Shown: positions 30,315-43,700 of the stretch, one piece after another
Layout of the letters: each line of letters starts with the position of its first letter
Numbering within the stretch: position 1 is the first letter of the stretch
From: Rhabditophanes sp. KR3021
Lineage: Eukaryota > Nematoda > Chromadorea > Rhabditida > Alloionematidae
Assembly (NCBI GenBank): GCA_963281155.1
Contig: CAUJLY010000001.1
Location: forward strand, 9,114,001-9,178,000
Length of the DNA stretch: 64,000 nt
Reading direction: 5' to 3'
Notes under the pieces: model-generated
Seen by the model: only the letters and a program-made list of their open reading frames with translations
Told to the model about the DNA's origin: nothing
Databases searched by the model: none
Position numbers and translations under genes: made by a program

Positions 30315-33300
30315 GTTGTTTGGTCTATAAATGATATAAATGAGTAATACAAATTAACACGACATTGATAAGGGCAATGATTATTATTAGTACGAAATGA
30401 CTTTTCCAAATCAAAATAAGTCTTTTTTAATGGCGTAACATACATAAATACACTCTACAATCAGATGGTAAAAACGTTTTTATACATTCTAAAGGTTGCT
30501 TTATCTTCAAAGAGAAGACCATCAACTTAATTTATTATTATTAAGAAAAGAAAGTAGCCTCATAAGATTGATGTTTTAGTGTAGTGGTGTTGTAAATATC
30601 TAGTGATATACATATTTTAATGTGTATATTTAATATTAAATTGTTGACGGTACCAATTTGATGTCAAATGCATATAGTTAAGCTAAAAGATGTTTTAGGG
30701 ATAATCAGTGGTTTTGGTGAGTGAGCGTAAGAGGTTTGGTGATAAGGATAAGACTTTAGATGTTTGAATATATATTATATTTATATAAGAACTGATTAGA
30801 GGGAGACAAAAGTTGTTTGGGCTTTGAGAAAGGCCAAAGGAACAGCGACACATAAATTTGGGAATAAGTATTGGCAAAAGGCATCTGGTGGTAATGAGTA
30901 TGTCTGCCAATATTGTTGTATTTAGTTTGACAAAAGCTCCGTTAAAGGGTGCGCGAGACTGAGCAATGTAGCGCTGTTGATAAAAATGTGGCACATGCTA
31001 TCAAACAAAAAGATAATAAGAATGGTATAGTATGTGAGGAAGGCGACAACTCAAATGTAAGACCTGCTCCAATTTAGATCAAATTAAATGTTGCTTACAA
31101 TAGAAAAGGAAGGAAGGCGTTGGGCAGTATATTTAAAGTAAAATGCATGGTACATCTATGGTCACAGCTTACACCGCATCTCCTTTGCAGAGTTTATTTT
31201 CTTTATTACAATTAAGTATTATTATTTTATAAATACATACATATACTTGTTAAGTGTACTGGGACATATCTATAAGGAAATAAACTTTCATCTTCAAAAA
31301 GACAAATTTGTTAACGGACCTAATCTTATCTAAAATACATGAATTGACTTCAATTAACATTTTAACAAATAGTTATACTATTTTTTATTAATAACAATTC
31401 CAACCAAATAAACATTCATGACAACGTTTTGGCTTAAAAAAATTAAATTCAAAACATATTTATGTCAAAAGGGAAAAGCTCTTTTTTTGTTTGAAGTCAT
31501 TCTATATTTAATGAACCTTGTGAACAAAAGGTTGTGCGGATATAAAACTTCATATTTATATATCAAAAAGTAAGTAAATATAAAATAAACCTAATGTCAA
31601 GGAAGGCATTTTTGGTTAAGGGATATGTTGTGGATTAAAAAAGCTTATGTCACACTTTTAGATACAATTTTTTGAAACACCTCGAAACTTATTTATATTA
31701 TCCCTTAATGATTATGTCTTTTGAAGAACATTTAACTATGTTAAAAGTATTAAAATTTTCAAAAAAAACGGCGGAATGGATGATGAGACACGGTATGGAG
31801 TACCAAAATATGGGAAAAATTTATATATCTTTCCGTAGATATAAATAATGTTTTTTTGTTGAATAAATGATAAACATGTTTGGGGTGAAATAATGTTTGT
31901 AACGTTTCGAACTCAGTATGTGGTGAGTGCTTTTGAAGACATATGTATTTTCAATTTTTTTAAACGATACAATAATTTGGGAAGTTGACTTTCCTTTGTA
32001 AGGAAGTTATATTTTGGAAGAATTATAATTAGATTCATTATTGTTAGTGGAAACATCAATAAAGGATGGTTATAGTAGGTGTTATCCCTTTGTCTAGTAG
32101 CCACAAAATCATAAAATATAAAAGGTAATTTGTTTTTGTCTTCGATTAGTTGAACAAATCATATAAAATATCCATAATAATTGGATTAGGTGTTTTTTGT
32201 GGATAATAAATACAAATTGTAATAGTATAATCAGAAATGGAATTATCAATGTGCAATATAAACATACATATATTTTTCTCAAATAAACAAAAGTGTAATG
32301 TGATGATATAAACATATCTATGAGCACACAGGCTACCTCTCTTTTTGAATAAGGCCAAATTTTTGGAAGTTTTGAGAACGATTGAAGGTTTGTGTGTTTT
32401 AAAATTTATAAATTGTCTCGAATTTTTTACTCAAACAAAACGATAAATGAACCTTTTTGTATGCAAAAATATGTGCATCCATATTAATGTATGTGAAATG
32501 ATAATAAAAGGCAGTAATAGGCATTTAAAGTAGTCCACCCAATTTTTTGCTCATAGTTTGTTTTAATCTATGTAAATACTGTCATACTTAACTTAAAATG
32601 TTCTTGTTTGCCAAATTGGCCAAAGGCACAATTTTATCAAATAAATGTTTTAAAAATGATAACTTTGATTCGAAAATAAGAATAAGTTATGTAAATGTTT
32701 TAAGTGAAATCAAAGTTTACAAAGGTTTAAATAACTAATTTAATTTATCGTAATACTTAGTTGACGACTCATTTAATTTGGTACTAATTAAAAGTTTAAA
32801 GAGTAGAAAAGTGGACAAATAGTAGAAGTAGAAAGTGTCGCAGTATTTAAAAATGTATACGTAGCGATATAGTTATGGCAAAATTGTTGTCAATAGACAT
32901 AAACGATCAAGAGGTTAGTTAAGGAGATTAATGCATTTGTTAAGCTACCATCCCCACCCATAAACACCTTCTTTAAAACTTCCATTTGTTTATCTTTTTT
33001 CGCCATCTAGGGAAAGAGAAATGTTGATCTTATTCAGTAGATTTGGATCTAGAGATGGAGACGTTTTTTGTCGTTTTGAATGTTAGTAAGACATTTGCTG
33101 TTCATAATGCCAAATTGAGGAAGAATATTATTACTTAAGTAGACATAAACTATTATGTGTGAATTTATAGGTGCAACTAATTATGTGTGAATTTGTAGGT
33201 GTAAACGAGTATGTACAAAATAGGTGTCATAAACATAAGTACCAAGTTAACCAACTCTAAAATGCTGGTTGATCGTATGTTTGTGACCTTTGATATATTT

Positions 33301-34577
33301 AAATGGTATACATAAAAAAATAAATGAGACATGGCAAATAGTTCCGAACAATGATTGCGTGTGCTTAGAATTGGCCACAGATGGTCACAGATGTTTAAAG
33401 AAGAAGTTGAATAGAATATAGAAGTTTTTTGTTTAATGAGAACAAAGTTTGGTTTTTATTGAAAGGCTCTCTGAATGATTTATGAATAGATGGAAATCTT
33501 TTTTTGTTCAGGAACAAATGTGTTCCAAAAATGATAAAAAAGGAAGAAGAATTTGGTTGTAATGCGCCGGTGGTTTACAAAGACATGAGTAATGAGGTAA
33601 TAGGGCCACAAATATATAGTATATACTTAGTTTGATTTAACAAATGTTCAATAAAAAGAAAGAGTCAGTGTGTGAAGTCTAACAAATGTATAAACACTTA
33701 TGTTGTGCCCAACATTAAGTCTTTGCTTGTTCGAAATAACAAAAACTTTTTTAAATATAAATAATAGACGGGCAAAAAATTGACGATGGCTCTATGACTT
33801 CCTCATAAATATATTATTTAGAAAAGGGCTAAATTGTGGTCAAAACAAATCTGTGTGCAAGTTAAACGAAGTCTCATCATTTAATTACTGAATACATCAA
33901 ATGGATTTGGTGCGATGGTAGGCAAATAAAAAATTATAGATTGCCTCGGTTTTGTGGGAAGTTAATTTTGAATGAGACTTTATGTTTATTCTATTTAAGA
34001 ATAGTTAAATTAAGGAATACCTAAATGACTTTGAATAAATGGAATATCTTTGAAAGAAGCTTTGATAAGGATTAAGTTTTGTCTTTGTGTAATTCAGATA
34101 CTTAGTTTTGGTGAATAAAGAAAGCTTACTAATTTAATAACTGAATAAATTTGCTTTTTGATAACATCTGGAGCATTTCGCTTTGATCAATTAAGAAATG
34201 ATTAGGTTGCTCTGAAATGGTGTGGTTATATTTTGATTAATAAAAAAGAAGTATTAAAAAGTATGCATCCTTCCCATTATAAAATAAAATTTTCCTACTC
34301 AAAGCTTTTTAATTTCTTGAACTTACCCTACTCAAATGAACGTTTAACAAAAGTTTTCAATAAAATTACACTACTCAAACAAACCTTTTCTTATGTTAAT
34401 CTAGAGATTACATCTAAAATTTAATAAAAAGCGGCATTATTTGTTTAATAAAATAAGGGTGTAAACATCAATTTCATCAAACTCCTTCCGAAAGAACCGC
34501 TTTTTTTATTGTTTACGTTATCTAAAATTTTATGTAAATGATAAATGTCATAAACCTTTCTCATTAATCTAAATTTG
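30315..34577. other. Long non-coding stretch
   Basis: No exon was supported in more than 4 kb. Open frames here (30695-30994 minus, 31913-32358 minus, 34233-34424 plus) are of low-complexity A+T-rich composition without splice context. On the plus strand, G clearly outnumbers C from about 32700 to 34200. A short tandem duplication lies at 33152-33207. Confidence 0.55.
33152..33207 (+). repeat. 28-bp tandem duplication, two units
   Basis: Two adjacent copies of a 28-base unit start ATTATGTGTGAATTT. They are identical over the first 15 bases and differ at only a few later positions. Confidence 0.7.
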
Positions 34578-34778
34578 ATGTTGAAGATTACTTCTCTTTT
34601 TATATATTTAATTATTATCTGTATTTTGTGCGTTCAAACATTCCCAACAAGGAGAGTTGAGACCTCAAAAAGGCGATTTGGCTTTAAATTGCCATACTCT
34701 ATTTTTAATTGGAAGGCATATGATAAGAAAAAAGTATACACACAAATTGATGGAAATAGTAAATTGAAAAAATTATAA
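34578..34778 (+). CDS. Small secreted peptide precursor-like protein
   Basis: The 66-residue product begins with a clear signal peptide (MLKITSLFIYLIIICILCVQT) followed by two basic sites (FPTRR, then TSKRR) and a basic, aromatic remainder (FGFKLPYSIFNWKAYDKKK...). No cysteines remain in the mature part. The layout could suit a processed neuropeptide or antimicrobial-type peptide, but no amidation Gly or repeat is present, so function is not assigned. It is a single exon and lies 110 bp from a convergent secreted-protein gene. Confidence 0.5.
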   Translation: MLKITSLFIYLIIICILCVQTFPTRRVETSKRRFGFKLPYSIFNWKAYDKKKVYTQIDGNSKLKKL

Positions 34779-34887
34779 TTATCCTTGTTTTTTATCTGTA
34801 TGAATAAAAAGTTTAAATAAATCCGTAAAATAGTTGTATGTATTTTGAATAACTTTTAAAACAAAGTTATTTTGTCAAAGATTGAAT

Positions 34888-35505
34888 TCACTTTCCAGGA
34901 GCATCGGTAATTGTGATTTCGTTGGGTGGTAAAGTAACATCAAGATTATCGGAATCATCCCCAGTAATAGGTTGAGCTAAAGCAATGATTGTTCCGTTAG
35001 TGTCTAAGATGCTTGATAGATTTGAAGCTTCAAAGGGGATGCAGACACTTGAACTGGATTGATTTAGGGCGGGTGGTGCGTCAATGGCATCGGCTGGATT
35101 GAAAGTTAGTGGGGCGATTGTTGTGGATAGCAGACCTATTAACGTTGATAATGTTAATGGTGATTCGGTGACTATTGGAACAGTGGTTGTGATTTCATTA
35201 ACAACCATTGGAACAACAGTTGGAGTTTCAGTGACAACCATTGGACTAACAGATATCACTTCAGTTAAGGCAATCGGAACAACAGCCGTAGTTTCAGTAA
35301 CAACCATTGGAATGTCTGTTATACCTTGAACACTAGATACAATAACATTAGGCACTGAAACTGGAGAACTAATAGCATTATTGACAGCATTTATAGAACT
35401 TTGGCCAACATTTGAAGCAGTTTCAGAGACAGTATTTGATTGAATTTGCGATTTGATTAATATAAAATAATTAATAAGAATCAAAGTAATTATTTTAAAA
35501 TACAT
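34888..35505 (-). CDS. Secreted Ser/Thr/Val-rich repeat protein
   Basis: The start at 35505 (MYFKIITLILINYFILIKSQ) gives a good signal peptide and a 205-residue product. The centre (about residues 60-125) consists of imperfect units of 10-14 residues built on P-M/I-VVTET-x-x-VVP. These are followed by a Thr/Ser-rich linker, one cysteine and an acidic C-terminal end. Such sequences are often O-glycosylated and surface or matrix associated. The repeats are also visible in the DNA as recurring ACAACCATTGG blocks. A longer frame upstream to 35562 exists but would put residues before the signal peptide. Confidence 0.65.
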   Translation of the reverse strand: MYFKIITLILINYFILIKSQIQSNTVSETASNVGQSSINAVNNAISSPVSVPNVIVSSVQGITDIPMVVTETTAVVPIALTEVISVSPMVVTETPTVVPMVVNEITTTVPIVTESPLTLSTLIGLLSTTIAPLTFNPADAIDAPPALNQSSSSVCIPFEASNLSSILDTNGTIIALAQPITGDDSDNLDVTLPPNEITITDAPGK

Positions 35506-35524
35506 TGTCAGTTTGCTATATATG

Positions 35525-35812
35525 TTAAAAAACAGAACCTTTATATACCCAGTGTTGTGCACTTAAATCATCAAAACAATTATATTCCAGACTAATTAAA
35601 CTTTTTAAATCGCTAAATCTATTGTTATTTTGTAAAAATGTACTTTGTTTAAGTGACAAGTATTTATTGAAGTTCAAAGGATAATTATTCGTGTGTACAA
35701 TGTTTATTAAACACAATAGAAGTATCACATATATAATTAAAATGAATTTCACCAAATACGGTTTTACTTTCAGGGCAATGACAAGCATACGTGAGGTAAG
35801 GTTCAAGCTCAT
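35525..35812 (-). CDS. Probable small secreted protein
   Basis: The 95-residue frame has a hydrophobic N-terminal segment (VKFILIIYVILLLCLINIVHT) suitable as a signal peptide or anchor. A hydrophilic Asn/Leu/Ser-rich part and an end reading HWVYKGSVF follow. The start could be at 35812 or the later ATG at 35788. It lies 20 bp upstream of the secreted repeat protein on the same strand, so the two are close enough for a shared transcript, though no operon signal was seen. Not recognised. Confidence 0.45.
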   Translation of the reverse strand: MSLNLTSRMLVIALKVKPYLVKFILIIYVILLLCLINIVHTNNYPLNFNKYLSLKQSTFLQNNNRFSDLKSLISLEYNCFDDLSAQHWVYKGSVF

Positions 35813-36321
35813 CCACTCATTGTTTGTCCGTGTAGTTTATATTCTTTTGATTTTTCAAAAGTGCTCTCGATTAAAGCTAGACGAACATCAGAAGTTATAA
35901 ATTCAGCTTCAAGTAAAAGAAGTTCAAAAGATTCTTTTTATTTCTAAAATCTGGACATGTTATTGTTGCTGAAACATCGAGACTTTGATTTTTTGAGAAA
36001 ATAATGGTAGTAGTATCAAAGTTTGTAATGTAAGCTTCATAGTTTTGATAAGATTCAACCATATTCTTGTTTATATTGTTGCTTTCTAAAGTTTTTAAGG
36101 CAATTCTATTATGATCCTAAAGATATTTAACAGAAATGTAATAAAATTCATTTATTTAAAAAGTATAAGAGAAATATTAAGTAATAATTAAAAGGCTATC
36201 GTATTAAATGATATTGAAAGGAAGTTTTTTACCGTAATATGAATTGGATTCACCGATCTGTTAGTTGTTTTTATTAATCCCAATTTGGTGCAAAGATAAC
36301 AATTTTATCCCCCATAGCTTC
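35813..36321. other. Intergenic, no gene seen
   Basis: This stretch is A+T-rich. No supported frame lies between the small secreted gene and the chromodomain gene. Confidence 0.5.
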
Positions 36322-36780
36322 TTAGGAGGAATCATTAGAACTATCCCCTGAGGAATCAACACAGCTCGCACGCATAACCAAGTTCTTGTATTTGTGATTC
36401 CTGCGGAGATCTGAATTGTAACGTCTTTGTTCATCCCTTTCCACTGCCTCCACAACTTTTTTGGTTGCTTGGTCAACTTTTTCCATTGCTTCTTCCAGTC
36501 TTCTAGTATGCGACGTCTGACTCAATTTTCTGCCCTCCTAAAACAATAGCAAATTAATAAAAGTAGCAATAACACAACTTACCAATTGCTTTTTATTCTC
36601 AACCAAACGAGCTTCATATTCTTTTGCAACATAAGTATGCTTTAAATTGCTTACCGGTTCCCATGTGGCATCTGATAAAGGGTATCCAAGCCACAACACA
36701 TGGTATGCCTCAATCTTCTTTCCCTTGATGGAAATTGATGTCTTGTCCAGGATCTTCTCCACTGCAAACTCTTTAGCCAT
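36322..36780 (-). CDS. Short chromodomain protein, two exons
   Basis: Exons 36780-36583 and 36537-36322 join in phase 0 across a 45 bp intron (GTAAGT...GTTTTAG), giving 137 residues. The start at MAKEFAVEKIL (36780) puts a canonical chromodomain at residues 4-55: FAVEKILDK, HVLWLGYPLSDATWEP and SNL. The cage positions are Phe, Trp and Tyr, so binding of a methyl-lysine histone tail is plausible. The remainder is a charged helical segment (RRLEEAMEKVDQATKKVVEAVERD) and a Ser/Asp-rich end. There is no chromoshadow domain, so it is not a full HP1. It could be a stand-alone reader, a truncated HP1-like paralogue, or derived from the chromodomain of a retroelement integrase. Confidence 0.8.
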
Positions 36781-36974
36781 TTTGAGTGCTCCCAATAGTT
36801 TGAAAATAATTCGATACAAGTGTTTTCAGTGACGTCCAGCAAATGGGTAATTAGTTTATGATGGATGCGAACGTTTGGCAAATTTCAAAATGGGTTGGTT
36901 AAATATGTCCTTTAAATATGCCTTAGCACAGGTTGTTCCTCTAAAGACATATCTCAAAATGCACGTCTAAAGTA

Positions 36975-37266
36975 TTAGTTAATATTCAAAGTGTGATCAA
37001 TGAGATTTGAGACAAAAAATTTACTATGAAGATGTAAAACAATATTAACATAAACAATGTATAAAAACAAATTGCCATAGATTTTCCTTTCATATGAATC
37101 TACGAGATTGTCTCCAAATGCATCGTCATCCCATATTTCAGACTTTACAAACTGTATATGTTCATTATTAGGATATCCTATACTTGCTGTAATATGAATG
37201 TGATGTTTTTTAGAATTTTCATATTCAATAACTGCTTTCTTGGGAGTGTCTACAAATTTGATTTTG
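36975..37266 (-). other. Possible exon of an unrecognised gene
   Basis: After GTCATTAG the minus strand reads KIKFVDTPKKAVIEYENSK and then SEIWDDDAFGDNLVDSYERK before the sequence becomes low-complexity. The acidic DDDAF-DNLVD stretch recalls calcium-binding loops of C2-like or transthyretin-like nematode proteins, but this is only an impression. No first exon was found. Confidence 0.3.
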
Positions 37267-40200
37267 CTAATGACATGAGAAATAGCAAAATTGATAAATG
37301 GCAAATTCGATTGATGGTTAAATTAAACATGTAATAAAAATACCAACTTTTATATTTGAAATAGGTTGTTGAAGGATTATATTTGATGTATGAATTGTAA
37401 CAACATTCATTCCATCAATTTACTCCTTAGACATTTCGATGTTCAGATACTCTTGTCTGAATCATAAGGCATCAGATGTTAAACTTTAAGTTTAATTTAA
37501 ATGAATAACTTTATTGTTGGGAATATTTTATGTTTTTTCAAAACAATATCGTTGACCTTACACTGATCTTTAAACAATAAAACATAAATATTTAATTACA
37601 TGCCTGGAGAATACATTTATTTCTTAGGATATCAAAAGACAACCAATTAACTTTTAGAGAGAATAATTATAATACCACATTTACTCAAATAATAAGCACT
37701 TCGCCGAAAGTACAACATTCAAGTTACATCCAAAAATCCACACACACATGCCTTACATTTAGGAGACATAACATTAAGCGATTAAATTTTTAAAACAACT
37801 CAATTTCATTTAAATTCAATTAGAATTAAATGTATAAGCATCTACATATCCTTTACAAACCATTTTTCATTAATATAGCTTTTTATCGCCAACTCAACAA
37901 CTTATCCATTTTATTTGACAAGTCGATGTATAAATAAATTCCTCAACTTTTCAAGCTACCATTTATCATTAATTTATACACAACTTATGATGTTCTCATC
38001 AAATAAGTTGAGGGTATTTATTCAGAAACTTTCCATTCTGTTCAAAAACACCTGTTTACCAAATTTTTCGAAAGGGGAAGTTCAAAAATATGTATTATTC
38101 ATTTTTGGCCTAGACACCACACTTCTTTATTATATTAACAGTTCCAAAATAACAAAAAATGTATATTCTCTTTTTATGCCCAACAAAACAATTTTATGTC
38201 CAATTATTTAAATAACTTCATAATTATGTATCTTAGCTCTGTATATCTCAATTTTTAAACTTTTTAAAAAAAGATTATGTCTTGTCAACATATAGCTAAC
38301 ATAAAAAATATAATAATTAAGTTATTTGTTCGAATGAATTTTAAATGTCTGGTCCCAAAAATACCACCATCCAAGTTGCTTTATTGTCACTATGCTTTGT
38401 TAGTTAAGATAATTCATGGTTTTAGATATATTTAGATGAATATGTATTGCAACTTTTTTGAAAACAACAATCTGAGTTGGTTAGAAAAATTTGAGTTTTT
38501 TTGGCAAAAACATAAAATTAATGGCAAAATATGGTTTAAGTTTCTTTTTTTACATGAATTAACCTTTCTTTATGAGGGTTGGAAATGGAATATGCATTAC
38601 TATAAAATAATGTAGAATCTGGTTGTAATCTACAAAGAGTCTCATTTCTTTTACTTCTTTCTTTATATATAAACATAATAATACAGCCTCAAGTGACAAT
38701 ATATCAATGCCCGATTTTCCATTTCGTACTTTAATTAAAACTTCAATCGTCTTTATAGTTTGTGACATTGAAAAAATGTTATTTTTTGTTCAAAAATATT
38801 TTCTACTCTTGTACGTTTGATTTTTAGGTTGTTTACTTTACATTTGATGAATTTATGAGTTGATAATAAATGAGGGGTATATTTACATATTATTTTTGTC
38901 GTGGTAATATATCTTTCAAATTAAGCACAATTTTTATTCTGCCCATGCCAATTTATAATCTTCTCCTATTTTAGTCATTAATTTAGAGGCCTCTTGTTTG
39001 CAATAAACAACAAATATAAAATAACTTTTTTATGCGCACCTATTTCCTTTTGGCGATGGAGGAAATTTTTTTATAAATTCACATCACATTATAATGGGTA
39101 CGATTAAAACCATCTACAGAGCTTCAAACTTAGTTATACTTTTGTCTTCAAACAATGTTACCTCAATCTGTTTTTGGTTTAGAAAGATACATGATTCTTT
39201 TATTCCAGAGGACAATAGGCATTTCAAGTAGTTTCAATACTTAGTTTGTTCTCTCTAGAAAATCTTTTTTAAGTTTTTGCCATTATTTTTTGTTAAAAGT
39301 AATATATAGCACCTAGTCTAATAATAATTGCCATCCACCATCATAAAGTATCTTTTTTAAGCTTTAATCTAAACAAATATTATTATCCATCAACTGCATA
39401 AATACACAATTTAAATTAAATATATTCTTCATTGATATAAGTATCTATCTGGATATCTCCAAATTTACCAATCTTCTCCGAACTAACTCTTCTAATAAAT
39501 AAAGAAGCGAACTATTTGTGACCATTTTACCCGAATTAACATCCATTTTCAATTAAATTTTTAAAACAAATTACGACATTAATAACATTTACATCATTTT
39601 ACTTGTTGCAATGCCCAAATCTTCTATTTTTGAGGTTGAGTGATTGTTTATTAGAGGGCATACATTTTTATGTCCATTTTAATTAATTTTGCAACTGTTT
39701 CTGGTCAAAGCTTATGGCACCAAACTGACGCGACATAAAATTAGATTCATACTATGGGTGGTGTTACCAAACGGAACGATTCTTTCATACAATTAAACTT
39801 TTTCATTCAACATTCGGAAATCATTTTTTTAGATTTAATTGCAAAAATTGGGTTTTCTTATAGACCACATACTAAACAAAATCATCTTTGTCCTTTTAAA
39901 GACCCAATTATGTGCAAACACAACTTTCCACCATAATCTCCCCTACTTATATGAGACGATATTAAGAAATGAACATATTGTTTTAATCTTTTTTTAAATT
40001 TGCCATTGTTTTATCGTTACCATAAATCATATCTCTTTGACTTAGTAAGAAGTAGCCTTATGCAACAATGATAGTCCATCATTTTTGACTACAAATGACA
40101 CCATCTTGGATAGTGTTATTAGACTCAACATTTCCAAACATTTAACATATTCATATTGTAATAGGGTCGATGTGTGGTACTTAAATTTTATTCTCAAACT

Positions 40201-40778
40201 ACAATTGGTACCATCAAAAAAAGAAGAATAGAAAAGATATTGTTTTATCGTTGAACTATTGTACTTGATGATATAATATCATTCCCAAAACTTCCTTTCG
40301 GCTTTTTTAATCTAAAAAGACTTTTGGCTATATCCTTTCTACACAAATCATGTGCCATCTTTTTTAGTATCACAAATCTGAATTATGTCCCAAGAGAATA
40401 GATGGGCATAAACATCTACTTCGACTTGCTTTGTCTAGTACCAGATTATGGGTATAAAGCTTGTGAAAAATATACAAAACTTTTAATTGATATGCGTGTG
40501 AGATGTCGAATATGGCAATATTTTTATTTTTGTTACTTACTATTTTTTCAAATATTATTTTGCGCTTTTGGTTGCTGGTATCACATTCATCGTATTGTGT
40601 CCTTTTTGATCACCACTCGAATGTTGTTTGATTAATATTAAATATTTTTGTCTTTTAGTGGATCAAAACTATAAAAGGAATCCTTTTAACAAGAAACTAT
40701 TCTCATTTATTACCAAAAGAACCTCTGTTTAATTTACTCATTATTTGGAGAATCTTACCGCATTAATTTACTACTAAA
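37267..40778. other. Long non-coding stretch, G-poor on the plus strand
   Basis: No exon was supported. The plus strand is strongly depleted in G relative to C over much of 37600-40300, the reverse of the bias at 32700-34200. Frames at 37915, 38559, 39754 and 40402 lack splice context and protein-like composition. Confidence 0.5.
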
Positions 40779-43700
40779 ATGACAAAAGACACCTCCCTTG
40801 TTATTTCCTCCTTTCCGGAAGAAGAAGAATCATCCCTTTCCTGGATTTTAAATAGAGGTAATTTGTCTAGCTTTTTAATTGCCATCATTTTGATAAATTA
40901 AGTTTTGTGCAAACCTACGTCATGGTCCGATAATCATGCTTATGCTCCTACAGCAAAGACGTTTCTAACCAACTCAGACAGTGGATACTTCGACTGGACT
41001 CCTTCAATGTCTCGATCTTCTTCAAATGGGCGGTCAGAGAAAGGGTGGTCTGAGTATGATTTGCAGGCATCCATCCAAGAAGAAGAAGAGAACAACACGT
41101 TAATGGTGAGTTTTGTGTAGACACCAAATTACCTCCTTAACACATCTAACTAATCTTGAAGAAGTCGCTTCAATGACTTTACTGCAGAATGATTGTTGGG
41201 TTCAAAGAATTGACCTCCATTAAATGTCCATTAACATTTACCAACTTAACTTTGTATTCCATTCATTGTGGCGATTCTAACTTTTATAATAACAATTTAT
41301 ACATCATTTAGTTAATGAACTTTCCCAAAGTTGGTCTTATCAAAGAAGTTTGATATTAAGTTAGTTTGGATGTAATGTGTCTTGAATATGTTGTCTAACA
41401 AAGGATGACGCTGCCAATATTTTTGATTACTCAAAAACTTTCTAAACCGATATCAAGCACTTACTTTTGGCAACAAAATTCCGACTATTTTTTACTCCTC
41501 ACTTTCTTAACTTTTCTCCATAGTACAACAAAATTGTCTTAACCATTTAGATTAAAACAAAATATTATGACATAATTTAAACATCAAAAAAATAACTTAT
41601 ACTATTTATAACTAGCATTCAAGACATGTTCCTGTTTAAAATTCCGTCCAAGCCTCACCCAATGAACTATTTCTTTTTAAATTTGTTTAAATCAACCAAC
41701 TACCCCTGCTTTTATTATATTCAATGGGCATTTTTTAAAAAGTTTGACTATAATTGAATTTTTACCTACTTCAATGACTCATAAACATCATTAATTATCC
41801 ATAGTACAAACCCATTACTCTTGTTAATGATCGTAACTCTTGTTCATAACCATTACTTTTGTCGATGTGTTATTTTGTGCAGGTCTTTTTTGAGTCAAAC
41901 GTACCATTGAACATTAATAAAATTTGTTTTTTCCTCAACAATAATTAAACGAAAAGGGGAGATTTGTTGTTGTTTGCACCTACTGACATATTCTGTGCAT
42001 TTTTAAAGTTTGACGTAGATAAGGCATCTCTTATTCATTCCATTCCCAACATCAAACACAAAAAAACACCCTGTTCATGGGCTGAAACCACAACAAATGA
42101 TACATTTAGGTTCATTAATGGTTTGAGAATGTAACAAAACAGTTTATGCTAATGAGTATGAATAAATATTAAATTGGGTGTCTTTTTTCTTTATTCATAT
42201 CAATTGATGAGGCATATAGATGTCTTTTAATTTCCCAAGACTCCACCACCCATCAAACGTGCCAAAGGTTAAACTTAATAGGAAGAGGAAGAAGATCATT
42301 TTTGATATAAATGGGTGTAATTATTATCAACTAATTGACCGGCAGTCTCTTAATCTCACTATTTAAATGCAGTATCATACTAATCACGTTCCTCTACTTG
42401 TGCTTGACCAAATGACTTCAGATTAAATTAGATTGGAAAAGATACTACTTAATTAAGTGAATCTTATAGATATTCATATTTGGACAGTACTTTTCATTAA
42501 AATTTATGAAGCACCCTTTTTATTATTGTCTTTATTTGTTTAATAATATTTTTGAAACAAATTCACCAGACCGCATGCATCAATTTAATGGCGAATTTGT
42601 TTGATTACTTTTATTAGATACTATTTTAAATCGAATCCACCAAAATAGTAGCAAAAAAGGAGTTGTTTGTTAGGAAGATGAATGGGGTTTTTCTTATTAA
42701 ATATATTTTATCGTTAACGTTGTCATGTTTTGGTGAGTCATTCTATTTTCCAACTCATCTTCTTCCTTAATCTTTCGTACTGCTTTGCAGCAACAAAGTT
42801 TACTTGAGATTAAGTAGTTGTGAGGAGATGTTATGTTGGTGATGCTTACAAAAGGCGAGACATGTTTTGGTGGGATAAAATGATGACAATCAGGTAAAAA
42901 CAGACACACTTCTCAATACAAGTCAAATTATGTTAAATTTAATTAAACTTTGATGTTTTAAATTAAGTTTGATGTGTTAAATTTAATTTGACGTTTAAAT
43001 GTTCAAAATATGTTTGTGGTACCTTGTTATTTTGGTTGATTGGATTTTGAAAAGCTTCAAAATATATTTTTATCCCACAATTCAAATATTCTTTTGTAAT
43101 CCGAAATTGAATCCATCTGCACAAATCCAACATTAGGTCTTATAAATTGCACAAACATTAAATTAAAAATAATATTTAATTACGTGTTATTGACACACCC
43201 CAAGGTAATTATACTGAGGATTGTACAGAACTTTGAGAAGCCAACACTCACTTTATGATATTTTGATAACATTACTTCAATAAATAATAACCATACATAT
43301 ATTTGTTCTCATATTCATTTTTCTTTTGCAATTCTCTTAACTTAAGTTAATAACAAACCAAATTAGATGGTGAATTTGTTTTGAATTGACTTCCTGGTTT
43401 CAAGAATAACATATTATATAATTAAGTATTATACCGAACTATCTTTATATTTTGCAGAAAAGGCAAATGTTTCCAACATCATACACTTACTTTCTTACAT
43501 CATTATTATTACTTGTATTGGTTAATATTTAATTTTAGTAAAGATATAAAAATGCAAATGGAATATATTTGATTAATTAATCACACTTTTAGATACTCTA
43601 CATTTCACAAATATCCTTTTTTTTGTTGTTTCCGTTTGACCCTTTTATCTAGACAAAAATATATTTTTTTATATTTCCCACTAAATTGTTTCAAATTTCA

